A DNA stretch of 64,000 nucleotides from Saccopteryx bilineata (taxonomy: Eukaryota > Chordata > Mammalia > Chiroptera > Emballonuridae): positions 264,666,534 to 264,730,533 of the forward strand of contig NC_089493.1 in the NCBI RefSeq assembly GCF_036850765.1. Reading direction: 5' to 3'. Below the pieces are notes generated by a model. That model worked only from the letters and a program-made list of their open reading frames with translations, was not told where the DNA came from and did no database searches. The position numbers and the translations under genes are program-made. Numbering within the stretch: the first letter of the stretch is position 1; every line of letters starts with the position of its first letter. Shown piece after piece: positions 1 to 13,009 of this stretch.

Positions 1-59
1 TCACCTCACCACAGCCCTGAAAATGCTCCTATCTCCTAGATAGCCTTGCAGTTAGTGTC

Positions 60-250
60 AGGACAAGGAAGGAGATGTCCCATGGCCTCCTGAGTTTCCT
101 CATCTGCAAAACAGGAATGTGTTAATCCCCTCGCTGGGCAGTGACAGAGCACCCACAGAGCATTTGGTGGATGACAGCCTGCTGTACCCAAGTAAAGCAC
201 TTATCAGTTATAGACAGCCCACCTTAACAGGAAGAAATATTACACAGCCA
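60..250 (+). repeat. MIR fragment
   Basis: GAGTTTCCTCATCTGCAAAA and the following spacing match the MIR core and its downstream part. Confidence 0.5.
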
Positions 251-694
251 CTAAAAACTAAAATCATGACTACTGTTTAGAAATGAGATGGTTATATTAG
301 CAATAATGAGGCAGGGCCGCTGCGTTGGCAGGAGGTCAAGGACTCTGAGCTCTACTAGGGAGTCTGGATGGACTATGGGTGTTTTGAATATAAAATATTT
401 AATGCTGTTATTATATGTATTCTCTTTAAAATAACCATTCTTACTGTGGCAACCTGTATCTTAGAAATTAAACCTCAAAAAAAGGAAAAACATACTTATA
501 GGGAGCCCTACCTGGTACCCCATCAGCAGTTATTCTTCCTCGCCCTGTGGGGAGAGTAAGTGAGGGGTTGAGTCTTTTCCTCTGCCCCCCGGTGCCCTGG
601 CCTGGTGCTGCTCAGCAGTTATTCGCATGGCCTTGGCCAGTATGTACAGTGTCGGAGATGGCTCTGTGTCTTATTATCTTTATTTCCTTGTTGG
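251..694. other. Unique intron, nothing recognised
   Basis: AT-rich intronic sequence. A 63-residue frame at 368-559 has no domain or splice context. Confidence 0.5.
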
Positions 695-875
695 TTAGCA
701 CCTAGGTTACCTCCTCGGGAAAGGATGAGCGGGTCGGGTGATTCACCTTTCTAAACCTGTTTTCTAATCTGTAAAGCATACCTACCCTGCAGTATTGCTG
801 CAAAGTGATGCATATAAAAACCTTTGTACAGGTGCTGCTAATACACAAAGGGCGCTCAGTAATGTTCTTTTCCAT
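695..875 (+). repeat. MIR fragment
   Basis: CTGTTTTCTAATCTGTAAAG, then TGCTGCAAAGTGATGCATAT and AAGGGCGCTCAGTAATG, preserve the order of a MIR core to 3' end. Confidence 0.65.
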
Positions 876-2014
876 TTCTGTGGCTTTCATTTTCGAGTGC
901 TCAGATTGTTCTCTTTAAAAAAAAGTGCTTGTAACAAGAGTCTGCCCTGCACTGTATCAGGCTATTTTTACTTAACTGTTTTGTGAGTGTCCCATGGGAC
1001 TGGGTTTTGAAGGCCATGCACTCTCTGTGCTGCACTTTCAAAATGCCACCCTGCCTGGCACTGGCTCGGCAGCAGGAGGTGGCTTCGGCCTGGGAAAACT
1101 AGATGTCAGTGAAAAATGCTGGAGGTGGTTGGCATCCGCAAAGGCTGCTCATAAAATCAGTGCGTTCTCGGTACAAAATGAGCACTGTTAAAAATAAAAC
1201 GTACAAGGAGAAATATATTTGAATATGAGGGCACTGCAAACAGTTTCGCAAGATATTAAGATCACATTAATCTTAATTTTATTATATATTAAAGTTTCTA
1301 ACTTTTCAAATAATGCAGTTTTCATTGTTTTAAAATGTCTGAGAATTATAGAGCTATTTGGTGTGGCTGTCAGGCAAGGACTCCTGCCATTTATTGGGGC
1401 CCTGGTTTTATTTAATAGCCAGATGAATGGAACAGTTAATAAAAGAAATATTGCTTTATTCCCTGACATTTATGTCCTTGGTTTCCAATAAAGAATTGAA
1501 ATTATGAATAGTTGATGGTTTAAATTGATGTTTTATGTTGAACGCTAGCTATAATTTGCCCTCTGAGGATTGTAATACCGAGAAACAGATGGTTTTTCAC
1601 AGTAACAAATTGCTGTGTGTATACAGTCTATAGTCTTGGCTTTCAGATACTTTCACCTTCGGTTCTGAGCTGCCCTGCTGCTGGCAGGCTGGGCGAGCCG
1701 CAGCGTCTCCTGACAGGGCTTCCTGTGGTGGGGGAGACACAGCCAAGCCCCCAGGGTGCAAGCTGAGGTTCAGATCAGAATACTGGGAAGTGCAATGCAC
1801 AGCTGGTACCTTCAGTTCAGGCCCTGCGTTGGGAATGAGGCCAAGAGGAGCGGTCTGTTTTTGGAAGCGACTCATTAAGGTCACAGTGGTGGCTCTGAGG
1901 CAGAGCCCGCAGCATTGCTGCATGTGACAGTCAGATACAGTGCGCATCGCAGAGTTCACAGTCCTGGAACAGGTAGCAAATGCAATGGAGATGAGTTTGT
2001 GTTTTGTGGAGGTC
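876..2014. other. Unique intron with possible regulatory stretch
   Basis: No gene seen. Apart from the AT-rich block at 1200-1535 there is only mixed unique sequence. The overlapping frames at 1597-2187 lie on both strands and look random. Confidence 0.5.
1200..1535. promoter_or_regulatory. Candidate conserved non-coding block
   Basis: AT-rich, non-repetitive sequence with ATTAATCTTAATTTTATTA at about 1266 and several ATTAA/TTAAT motifs. Open frames on both strands are incidental. The call rests on the absence of repeats and on motif density only. Confidence 0.3.
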
Positions 2015-2265
2015 CTGCAGAACAGAGATTGAGAGCTCAGGTTCTAGAGCCAGATAGCCCAAGTCCCTGGCTTGATAGCGGCCTGGCCAGCCAGGCAGCC
2101 TTGAGGAGGTTTCCTGAGGTCCCCCTCTCAGTTTCTTCATCTGTAAATGACAGCAGAACCCATCTCCTTGTTATGGGGATTGAATGAGATGATTTCATAA
2201 AACAGCATTTAGCACATTGTACGGATCAAAGTATGGTGCCCAATTCATAGTGGTGATGGTGCTGA
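2015..2265 (+). repeat. MIR element, nearly full length
   Basis: GGTTCTAGAGCCAGATAGCC at the left, CTCAGTTTCTTCATCTGTAA in the core, and GGGATTGAATGAGATGATTT at the right are in MIR order. Confidence 0.8.
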
Positions 2266-2747
2266 GTGCAAGAAACAAAAATTACAAAGCAGATTGACGT
2301 AGTGTGATTCTTAAAAGTTACAGAAAAGCTTTCTTGTTCTTCAGGACCAGTTCCCACAGGGGTTCTTTAAACAGCTGTGTGTAATGGCTGCAGAAATGTA
2401 CTTTCCAGAACCTTTTAAAGGAACATGGCTTCCTCGGAGCAAGGCACCTGAAACAGTAACACTCCAGAGTGTTTCTGTTTTGTTGGCCTCTGAGACGCCC
2501 TCCTGGGAAGAGGACCTAGGCTGTCGCCGGCCTGATGGCCACTGAGGCTCATGCATCTCCCGCAGAAGCGTGGAGCTGGTTAGACTGTGGATATATAAAC
2601 CAGAGCCCCTGGTTGACAACTCAGGAGCACTTACAGATAAAAATGGTGCCTGGTTTTATATGTAATTTTGCACAAATGATAACACTTGGTAATTGAAATT
2701 AGTAATGATGCACTTGGGGTTAGATCTTAATATTTTTGCAAAAGTTT

Positions 2748-2905
2748 CCGAGCATCTATTATGTGCTGCACTTTATTTAATCCCTGAGGTGGATGAGAGG
2801 CAGGGCCCTTCCTGAAGCCTCATCACTGCTGGTGAGCAACAGAGCCAGGATCAGACCGGCCTCCACTGCCAGAGCCCTGTTCACACTCTGCCTCTCCTGC
2901 CTCCG
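2748..2905 (-). repeat. MIR-type fragment, antisense
   Basis: CATCTATTATGTGCTGCACT followed by GAGCCAGGATCAGACCGGCC and AGAGCCCTGTTCACACTCTG matches antisense MIR. Confidence 0.55.
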
Positions 2906-3588
2906 TAAAGGATCCAGGGATGAGCCGTGGAGGCCACCCCTTCAGGCACCGTCACCTGAAGCATGCACGCCTCCAGCTTGAGTTCCAGCCCTAGCACCAA
3001 ACTGAGCGAATGGTTGTTACTCTCCAACTTCCTGTGAACTGCTGGTTGTTTGGAGACTAGATGTACTGGGTTGATATAAAGAGCCCAGGACCCCACTCTG
3101 GACCCTGCTACTCTAGAGCAAATGCCTTTCTGGCCATCTTCCCCACGTATAACATGAGGGTATTGATCTGGTTGCTCTTTTTTCCTCACTAAGCTGATCC
3201 TCTCAGGGCCTCCTGCTTCAAAGCCTGCAGCATCTCTCTGCAGCCTACAGGGCAGGCCTGCCCTTTCTGGGAGCCATGGTACCATGACCCTAGCCCTAGC
3301 CCAACTCCAGCATTGCTGACCTCGGTGGACTTTCGTCTGTCCCTCTGGGCTCCTCCTGTGCCCCGGCCGTCTTATCCCTGCCCTTGCCCCCACTTGGCCT
3401 CCCTCACAGCTCAGCTCGGACTCCTTCCCAGACTCTTCCCGGCTGGCCGGGCCAGGTGCTCCTGAGGAATGCCTGGGCATGTCACTGCTTACTTTCCGGT
3501 GAACTCCTCGTCCTAACGAGGTGCACAGCACATGGCAGACATCGTGCACATAGAATGGATGCGTGTACAGATATACTCACGTAAGCCT

Positions 3589-3700
3589 CTGTGGTGGGCT
3601 GAGAGGTGTTGCTTTTATCCTAACCCCAAGAATCTGAAAGGCAGGGAGGGGTGTGCCTGTGGCCCACTGTTCAGTTACGGCGCAGGTACCTGCTGAGCAC
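3589..3700 (+). mobile_element. Possible MLT1-type LTR fragment
   Basis: TGTGGTGGGCTGAGAGGTG followed by TTATCCTAACCCCAAGAATC resembles the start of an MLT1 LTR in sense. The remainder is not recognisable, so this is a short fragment at best. Confidence 0.4.
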
Positions 3701-4369
3701 AGTCATTCGCTGGCAATCGTTACTAATAGATTTTCATATCTTCAGACGGAAGAAATGATAATGTAGGAGTGTTGCTTGTTTTGTAGTCTGTTAGAGTCAT
3801 GTTTCAAAGCTTTTGAAAAAAATTTTAAAACTTGTTTTATGAGCTAAATGTTAAGGGCCTTTATCTTTGTTTCTCTGTGTGACAGTGGAGACCCTCGCGA
3901 CTCGCTTGGTCACTTTGGTGAACTGGCACAGAGGGTGAGTGGAGGCTCAGGAGTGCTGGTCTGACAGGAAAGGGCTCTACATTGTTTCTTATATTGAATA
4001 AAAACAAATATACAGTACATTTTATGCTGGGAATAGGTCTCAGTTAACTATTGATGAGAAAAACCAAGGTCAGAAAGGTGAAGGTCTTGGTGGCAGAAGC
4101 TGTTCCTCATGATTCAGGCCTGGTGTCTGCCGAGCGTCCCTGCTCACTCCTCACAGCTGTATCATCCCAGTTTGGGGCCTGGGGCGGAAGGTGAGAAATC
4201 AAGGCTGAACACTGAAGTTCTCGGTGAGCTGCAAAAAAGGTGTCACCTCTCCCAGGCTGGTGTCACCTCTTCCTGGCTGTGAAAGCTCCGAGCGCTATTT
4301 GTGGTGTCCACACCATGATGTGGCTTACCTTTTTGAAAACTCTGTCACCAGCTGCTGTCCTCTCAGATG

Positions 4370-5000
4370 AGTCAGCACCAGCTTCTCCTCCTCTGCACCC
4401 CCTGCCTCTGCTCTCTCCCCAATATCTCACGTCTCTGCTGCTGGCATTCTTTCATTCCCAAGTTCACAGGCCTGCTCAGACTTCCAGCCTTCTGACAGCC
4501 TCCCCTCGTCTGAGACACGGCCTGGCCAACCTTCCTGTCACCATTGTCCTCAGGATCTCCTGGTTTCCTAGGGCATTTGGAACAAGGCCTCACACCCTGA
4601 CATACACTCCAACACTCTTTGTGATGTGTCCCCCGTGCCGGTGCAGACACAGCCCTTGCCTGATGCTTCAGACATTCTGTTCTTAGAACGCTGGATCCTC
4701 TCTGAAAGCGAGGGCTTTCCTGGTCCAGGGCCATTGGGCTTGCCGGTCCTTCTCTCTTTGTCTGTCAGTATCCTGCTCACCTTCCAAGGCCCAGACTGGA
4801 GGCCTGCCCCTCCGTGAACCTTCCAGGCCCTCTTCCCTCCCACAGCACCTTCCTCACTCCATCCTGTCTGCCTGTGTGATGCCGACCCCAGTCTCCTGAA
4901 CTGTGGAACCAGGGTGGTATCTGAGCCCACACGATGTCCCCAGCGGTACCTCATTAGAACTTCACATGTTATGAGCAGTGGTAACAGTGGTAACAAGCAG
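4370..5000 (+). repeat. Probable L2 relic
   Basis: A CT-rich stretch with TCTTTGTCTGTCAGTATCCT and CTTCCAAGGCCCAGACTGG resembles a degraded L2 3' region. Overlapping open frames on both strands follow from low stop density, not coding. Confidence 0.4.
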
Positions 5001-5034
5001 GAGTGGCAAGCTTTATAGTTAGACCCAGTGCTTC

Positions 5035-5225
5035 ACTGTCCACAGCCATTAATTCACTTAACCTCACAGCACCCCAATGGGCTAGGTAATCTTATCTTCA
5101 TTTCACAGATGGGAAAACACAAGCTCAGAAGCATTAAGAAAGTTTCTAGGCTCTCACAGAAGGTCAGAGAGCTGCCAAGGGGCTGAGCCAAAACCCAGAT
5201 TCATACCTGAGCTTTTCACCCACTG
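5035..5225 (-). repeat. MIR element, antisense
   Basis: CATTTCACAGATGGGAAAAC and the GGGGCTGAGCCAAAACCCAG segment follow antisense MIR order. Confidence 0.7.
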
Positions 5226-8200
5226 CTGGCCATGCTTGATGTTGATTTTAGCGAAAGGTCCTGGAGTTTGAGTTTGAAGGCACTTTGACGGTGATGAGGG
5301 TCAGTTTGATGGAGTCAAAAATTGGTAAGGTTCTCACAGTGAGTAGGGTTAAAGCTAGAAGGCAGGGGCCGATGTCCTGACCCCAACACAGCTTCCTCCA
5401 ACTGGTCCACATTCTCAGTTCCTGCCCCGTCCTCTGTCATCCCTACTACACAGATTCCAAATGCCCTCCACAGGCCAGGAGGGCAGCAACACGGGTAGAG
5501 CGGGGCAGGATTGACCCCCTTCCCCCAGAACACACCTGTGATGTCTCTCTGCATACTCTCTAATTTGTACGTGGGTTCTCACACTCCGAGGAGTAACTGT
5601 AAATGAAATGATCGCCTCACCACGGTGGAGCTAAGACTAGATGGGGAGAGGCCGAGACGTGGAAGGAAAGAGCCGTCCTCATCAAGGGTTCCGCAGCCCC
5701 GGCCTCACCAGGTGCACAGAGCAGTGGTTTTCGTTCCATCACTCACAGGTTCCCTCTGGCCTGCCCCATAACTTCTCCACGCCCTCAGCGCTGTCCCTTT
5801 TGACAGATGAGCAGCCCTAAGGCTTCATCAGGCCCAGGGCCATATGATGAGTTAGAGGAAAAGCCTGTTTGGCCCCATGATTCCTGTTCTTCCCTTTTGT
5901 AGATGTACGTACTGGGTACAGCTATAGGAGATAAATGTCTGAGTAAAAGGTTTTGTGTTACAGTAGCAACTGCATGCAAATAAGAGTCAGTGGTGTAACT
6001 AGAGAAAATGAACTTGAAACAAGAACAGATAAGTAAAGTAGCTGCTAAGCATGAGTAAGAACCAGGGTTTCCCTTTGAGTGGTTGGGTTGGACCACTTGG
6101 CTATATTTTTTCTGTCATTATCCCCCAGCTCTTAGCTTTTGCACCCAGTAACGCTGCCGACGGTCCTGGTGGAAAGTGCTGGGGAGAGGGGAGCCAGTTA
6201 TCGTAATAAGATAAAGGACACAGGAGGATTTTGAAATTCCCTTTTCCTTTCAGTATGTATTCTTCCATCATTGCTGAGCCTAGTCAGTGCTTTTGAACCT
6301 CCCACTGCTGTGAACCAGTGCACGAAGAAATGGGAGACTTGTCAGGCTGTCCAGGTACCATTAAGGCAGCCCCCCTCACCCCCTGCCCCCAGGTCAAAGG
6401 GAGGCACTTCCCCAGGTGCCTCTTGAGATCCAGCACTTCTAGTTTCACTTTAGTAAAACCACAGTACAGAAGGAAAAGGCTGTTGAAACACAAGTGGTGT
6501 TTGAAACAAACATTGGGTTCTCCCTTGCCACCATAGGTAGAATAGTTTAAATGCTCCAGAATTCTAGCTAAAATGTTGTGTCCAAGATAGGCCAGGCACC
6601 TGGGCCATGTGGCAAGGTCACAGCTGAAACCGTAGTTGTGCTCTGTGTCCCAGGTAAGTGTAGCCAGTGCCAGGATCTGAGCAGAAAGGGGCCTGGGAGG
6701 CTAGCTCCTCTAGTCTGGTGGTTTCATGCTAATGAGCTCCTTGAAGCTCAAGGGGATGTGGGGAGGGGGTGGCGGAAGCTGCCCCACCACCTGTTCTCAA
6801 CCAGAGGGACTGTTTCCACTTGTTCTGTAGTATTTCACATCCATGGCAAATTTCATTTGAAAAAGTCTTCCATGACTGAAAATACGTTTGAAAATTACCA
6901 ACTTTGACTCCAGCCTTTTTGGTTTTTGATTTGGGAAACTCGGGCCCACAAAAGGGAGGTGAGCAGCTAGTGAGCTGTGTCCAGGCTGTCACCTCCCTTA
7001 GGTGCCACCATGGCTGGTGGGTCCCCAGGGCCAGGCAGCATCCTGAGTGTGTCCAGTGCCCAGCAAGGGGGCTCAGTACGTATTTGTAAAGTGAAATAAA
7101 TAGATGTTTCCCGAGTGTCCATAAGGCCCGTAGATTGACATTGATTTAGGTCTTCTGGTTTCAGCTTGTCCAGAGAGGTAGCTCAGATACGAGTGAGCGG
7201 AATTCTGACTGTCAGAGCTGTTCTGGAAGATAATGCATCAGACTGTTAACAAGGGTTAAATCTGGGGTGGGGGCTGCTAGGGTTTTGATCTTTTCTGGTA
7301 TTATTTGAGGGGGGTTTGTTTATGGCAATTACATAAGAAAATGACCTAATTTTGTTTCAATAGATGATGATACTATATGTTGTATTATATGTAATATATA
7401 GTATATATATTATTGCTGTATATGTATAAAATTCCTCAAGTCTCCAGACCTGGGGAGCCCCCACCCCCAAGAGGGCCCAGGCTTGCCATGCCAACCACAT
7501 CCAGTTCAGGGTTCCATCTGCCAGAGTTTCATTCAGCCTTTCCCTTTTGAGAAGGGCTTGGCCCAAGTCCTTACCTTTTCCAGTGTTCTCTGACTTCTGT
7601 GTGTGGCCACTGGTCCTGGGAGAGCTGTGAGGGACTGGAGAGTGTGGTTGGCTGGTCCAGTGCAGATGTCAAGGAGGGCTGACCCAGGGTTGCCATGTTC
7701 TGGGGGTTGCTGGAGGCTGAGATTTGCAGTTGCTCTGACAGGGGTCTTGAGAGTGTTCAGGATTCTCTGAGGGTCACTCCCAGGGATACACTTAACTCTT
7801 CCGTTTTCATAGTATGTCACAGAACAGCTGATGCAGGAAAGAAGCAAATCACCTGTGTTATTTATTAATTTATTCATCCCTCCTGCACACCCACGGCAAA
7901 TTAAAAGGAGCAGCTCCTCCACTTCCTAGCTATATGGGCTACACAGATGTCTGAATGTCTCTGAGCAGTTTGGACGGAACAGTTTGAATGGGCCATCATT
8001 CTTGCCATACCGCCCACTCTCTCTCCAGTCCCTTCCATCTGGCCTTGGCTGCTGAGTCGCTAAGTGCAGAGGGCTCTCTTAGGCCTTATCTTAATCAGCC
8101 CTTCATCTGTAAATGCATTCCTCCCTTGGCTTCTAGAACCGCGTCAGACCCTCCCTGGCTCCCCTCCATCACTGCTGTGCTCCTGGGTCACTGCACTGTC

Positions 8201-9858
8201 TCTTTACACCCTCATTCTCTGTCTGGGAGGCCAGGCCGTTCTTAGAACTCCATTTATTCTGTCAATTCTCAGCCCAACCAGCTCTGGATCCATTTTTCCA
8301 GCTGCCCCTGTGCACCCAATACAGCGTGTTCAAAGCCAGTCTAGTGATGTCCAATTGCTATTGTCCACCAAGCTGCTCTAACCATCCCCTCCCTTTCTCT
8401 CACCTCCTTTACCAATACATTACCAAGTCCTGCCAATTTCATCTCCTAAGGACCTTGGGTCTATTCATTTTCTTTCCATCAGACCTTAGGAGTTGCCATT
8501 CATTCTCTCCTAGATTTCTGCTGGTATTACTTTGGCGATAATCTCTGTGGGAGAGCTTGGCCAGCCTTGCGTACCTTTAATTGGCTTTCTCTGCCTAGAT
8601 ATTTGCACGTGGATCTTTGCACATGGATCTGGGCTAAAGGCTTCAGCTTTCTCTGAAGTTTCCTTCAAGAACCTACTTGTTACCCACCTTCTGAGAATAC
8701 TGAAAAAGGTCTTGGTTTGTTTTAGGAGGACATTCGAGAACTCCAGAGATTTGTCTCATTTGTCCAGAAGAGAAACTGTAGAAATACCTGTGGACCATCC
8801 TGGAAATTATTGGGACTGGGGTCTCCAGGTACACTTTCCCCAGGATTGCTGAAGACTGCTCCTCACATTGCTGCTGAGAAGGCCCCTTAAAGCCACCCTG
8901 GCTTACTTATTCCTGTCATACAGACTTCAGAAAACTTTCTTTATATATATAAACCATAGAAACCCATGCACAGTGACAGCATATTGCTTACCTGTCATTC
9001 TTTTAAAAATTAGTCAGCCTGGATCCCTTCTAATAAGACACTGTCTCAACCTGCTTAGTTTAAGTTATGGTATCATGCCTTTTGATTAAAGGACCTTAAT
9101 CAGATTTCCCTGAGCAAAGGGTCATTTATGATAAACATTATCAGAACTTCAGGTAACAGTTTACTTGGCAAATAATTTCAAAATAGAAAAACAGTGTAAA
9201 AAATAATCCTGCAGACTACTATAAAATGTCTGTAGACAGTAGTCATCAGAGATTAAATTTACTTGCACAAAACTCTTGTTGATGTTTAAAAAGCACATTG
9301 GTCTGGCCCCGGTCCCATAGGCAAGACGACACCCTGGTGAACACAGAGCGATTTGTGTTTATGGGAACTTAGCAGATTGGTGGGTAGTTTGCAGTAAGCT
9401 TGGCAGTGCTCGTTTGTATTTATCCAAGAGCTGCAGGGCCATCTGCCTATTTTACATTTGGTGGAGATGTCTGACCTTCTGAGGGAGGAGAATTCCCGGG
9501 GAGGCTGTACACGTGAGGATGGCTGGAAAGTGACTCTGAGCCACTCCTCCGTTCTAGGTAAGCAGTGGGCAAGGGGCAGGAGGGAAGGCTGCTCAGACTT
9601 GGGTCCCATGTTCTTGAGCCTGGCTGACCCTCTTGGAAAAACCCCCACCCCCGCCCCAGGCCTTTGGAGTGAACTGCAGCCTGTGCTCTGGGCAGCCAGG
9701 TCCAGCTGCTCAGGCACAATGCAGCAAGTCATTTTTTTCTGGCTTATTTTTTTCCCACCTGCTGTGACCAAGCCCGTGGAACCTGGGCTGTTCTGGTGTT
9801 GGTGCCGAGGTGAAGTAGGAGCTGTGTGGTTTTCAAGGGAGGAAGTGAGATGATGATC
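5226..9858. other. Unique intron with weak LINE relics
   Basis: Apart from a possible L2 relic at 8.0-8.5 kb I recognise nothing. A short AT-rich stretch with repeated TATATATA-type steps lies at 7365-7425. Confidence 0.5.
8000..8540 (+). repeat. Probable L2 relic
   Basis: CT-rich sequence with L2-like phrasing (CCTTGGCTTCTAGAACC, TCCCTGGCTCCCCTCCATCA). Identification is weak. Confidence 0.35.
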
Positions 9859-9874
9859 CCCAAATTCAAAGCTT

Positions 9875-10281
9875 TTTTTTTTTTTTTTTTTTTTTTTTGT
9901 ATTTTTCTGAAGCTGGAAACGGGGAGAGACAGTCAGACAGACTCCTGCATCCGCCCGACCGGGATCCACCCGGCATGCCCACTAGGGGCGACGCTCTGCC
10001 CACCAGGGGGCGATGCTCTGCCCCTCTGGGGCGTTGCTCTGCGGCAACCAGAGCCACTCTAGCGCCTGAGGCAGAGGCCACAGAGCCATCCCCAGCACCC
10101 GGGCCATCTTTGCTCCAATGGAGCTTCAGCTGTGGGAGGGGAAGAGAGAAACAGAGAGGAAGGAGAGGGGGAGGGGTGGAGAAGCAGATGGGCGCTTCTC
10201 CTGTGTGCCCTGGCCGGGAATCGAACCCGGGACCTCTGCACGCCAGGCCGGCGCTCTACCACTGAGCCAACCGGCCAGGGC
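9875..10281 (-). mobile_element. Bat tRNA-derived SINE, Rhin-1-like, antisense
   Basis: The element starts with the complement of its A tail (a 26-nt T run begins at 9873) and ends with the complement of the head GGCCCTGGCCGGTTGGCTCA. A B-box-like GGTTCGATTCC lies in the head on the minus strand. It is flanked by a direct repeat CCAAATTCAAAGCTT at about 9859 and 10282, the target-site duplication. The head looks like a tRNA with paired ends but belongs to the SINE. Confidence 0.93.
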
Positions 10282-10296
10282 CCAAATTCAAAGCTT

Positions 10297-13009
10297 TAAC
10301 TGACTATCTCTCCCTTCCTCCATGCTATCCTTTCTTCTCTCTTTTTCTTTTTCCTTCCCCTCCCCTTTCTTTTTTTTTTCTTTCTTTGCCTTGTCGAAAC
10401 GGCCCTCTGCTGTCTTGTTTTTCTCCTCTACTATGGCCCTGAACTTACCTTGTGATCTGGTGTCCACCATAAAATCAGGAAGTTCCTTCAGTGTTTCTGT
10501 CCAAGCAGCCTCCTTTAGGAACTTGTCTGACATGTTACCCAGACGGAACTGCCCCCAGAACTCTCTCCTTGGTGCACCTTGTGCACCTCAGCCCTGCCCT
10601 GAGCACTTGTCTTATTTCCTCCCCTTTTACAGACTGTCCCCTTGGTCGGACATGGAGGAGGCTGGCCGAGCACAGCTCTGGGAAAAGCTTCCTCACTGTC
10701 CTCACGCTCCATCTTTCCTGGGACAAGGATCTCAGGCAGGGCTCACTGTGGGTCAGTGTCCTGTCATTTGGAGCCCAGGCTTCTACCTACCCCCGACACC
10801 ACCCAGTGCCACTGGGCCCTGCCCGCACTTACTGATCAGCTCTCACTGGCCGGCCTTCTGTCCCCCAATCTTGCATTCCCATGCCATAGGAGCACAGGCT
10901 GCCAAGTGTCAGTCAGTTGGCTCAGTGTCTTAAACCAGGTACCTGTAATAGGACTCCAAATTGGGCTGTGTGCCCTCCTGCCCTGAACCCCAGGACCTAA
11001 CAGGGAGCCAGTCACTGTTCCATCATGAGCTTCAGCAAAGATCACTCTGTTTCACCATATTCCTGGGCACCCATGCCCGTTGCAGAGCTGAACCTTGGAT
11101 ACAGTGGTGAGGTGGCCAGTTCCTGTCCCCAGGAGTAAGAATGACCACCCAGCACAGGACATACCCCAGCCCATGGTTCACCCAAGATTGCCTGAAAGGC
11201 AAGGCATTCATCCTCCTAAACTACCGCAAGCGCCACCAGTCATGAGAGAAGCAGTTTTTCCACATCCTAGTTAGGCTTGTAGTGTTTCAGGAAGGACAGA
11301 AAGGGAGGAGGCTGGCTTCCCCAACTTCAGTCTTCTGAGGATGAACCCCTGACTCTTGAAAGACTGGCCTTTTGGAATGAAGAGAATGGCCTCGGCATCT
11401 GGTCCCCAAGCAGGACCTGGTGGGGTGGAGAGCCCGCTTCCAGTAGGCTCTGCAGCGTGGGTGGGCAGCAGCTGTTTCCTTGTCAAAATATCAACGTCCA
11501 GCCTTCTTCCTCCCTTTCTGAAGCAGAGTTGTTATGTCAAGGGCACCATAGTAGACAAAGGCCCTTGACCTCTCAGGTTTACGGTGTGGCTTTGAAGTAT
11601 GTCCCTCCTCGGCCTAAGGCCGCACCTCTGTGGGGCCGCCTCCTGCAGCACTTCCCTCCTCTGGAGCCTGACACGGCCCGAGAGCCCACCAGTTTCCTCC
11701 AGGCTTTGCAGACAGACAGGAAAGACACTTTGGCCTCCACGGTGCCACCAAATCTTGCGCCTTAGAGCATCTGCAGTCGCTGTGTCAGCTTGAGGCAGGG
11801 TGATCTGACTGTGGGGATGAGGGCCGGAGGTCAGTTCCTGGGGTCTCCCTCTGTTACCTGGGTGTATGCCTTCATGAGAAGCAGCTCCTACCTCCTCTCT
11901 CTCAGGACTTGAATCCTCCGGCCTCATCGCAGCCGCACCTCTGCGTGACCCTTTTAACTTCACTGACAACGAGCACTAGGACATTACTTTGAAATCTCAA
12001 TTCTCTAGCAGACACAGCAACTTGGGAACTGCCTTTCCTTTGATTTATGTTGGCTATATCCAGACAGCAGGATTGCCACCACTCCCAGAGAGCACCCCAC
12101 AATTAGAAGGTTTGAGTGTGGTTTCTGCTCCACCGAGGCCAGTGACAGATTGCCTGAGAAGACCCCCTGACAGAGGAGGATGTGTTCATCTGCAGCGGGG
12201 CCACTGGGGGCCCAATTGCTTCCAAGATTAAACTTTCCCGAGGGGTCTAGACTTCCCTGTGAGTGGTCTGGCTGCCTTGTTTAAGGTTACTGACAAATGT
12301 ATTGAATTGGATCTCGTTTAAAAAATATATAGGTTTTGAAGTATTTAGGTTTGGTAAGAAAATGAAATTCTTTATCCCAACCCAGGGCCTGTTGGTTTTG
12401 TCAGTGTTGTGTGTGCATGTTTTAGAGTCTCTATTTTGAGCTGTTTGGAAAAGCAGCTGCCCTGACTTGAGACACACGTGTCTCAAGCTTGTTTCCCGAT
12501 GTTAGCACTAAAATAGAAACCGGACTCTGCAGCAGCTCTCGCCGGCAGCTTGTCAATGAAACCGCTTCCAAATGTTTTTCCAAGCCTGCTGGTTTGACCC
12601 AGCTTCTTTCTCATCTGCCTTATGTGGTAGATACCGTTTTTAGTTCTAAAGACTTTTTAAAACAGTTTCAAACCTGGAGAGCAACATATACTCTGTATAC
12701 ACTGAAGTTTGGAAACGTTCTGTGCAGTTACCCTCACCCTGTGTTGGACTCCTCCGGAAGTAACCAGGCTGTGGGTACGTAAAGTCCACAGCAGAGCGAG
12801 CAGCCTTGCCTTACATGCACCTGATTTTCTCCTTCAGACACTGTCTGCACTTTAGCAAACTGCTTATTTTGTTGGGTATGTGCAGTTTCCCAGTGCTGAT
12901 GGGATGGCTGACTGTCAGTATTTAGGGGAAGTTATTTTAAAATATTATTTACTTTTGAACCATACCCTATAGCCTTCACTTAGAGAATTCACGGGATAGC
13001 TCGAGGTCT
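10297..13009. other. Unique intron, no gene
   Basis: A CT-rich low-complexity stretch (10311-10390) is followed by mixed sequence. Frames up to 203 residues overlap on both strands with no domain. An AT-rich stretch near 12280-12400 is repeat-free. Confidence 0.5.

Larger units (their letters stand above)
2266..4369. other. Unique intron, no gene
   Basis: The longest frame (minus strand, 2881-3549, 222 residues) shows no known domain, has biased composition and overlaps a MIR fragment. A possible MLT1 fragment lies at 3589. Otherwise nothing is recognised. Confidence 0.5.

Noticed and set aside
2881..3549. 222-residue minus-strand open frame
   Set aside because: No recognisable domain, biased composition, overlaps a MIR fragment and lies within a CUX1 intron on the opposite strand.
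9286..9969. 227-residue minus-strand open frame
   Set aside because: It runs into the T run and body of a SINE (poly-lysine stretch) and contains no domain.
10322..10933. 203-residue plus-strand open frame
   Set aside because: It starts in a CT-rich low-complexity tract, overlaps frames on both strands and has no recognisable domain.
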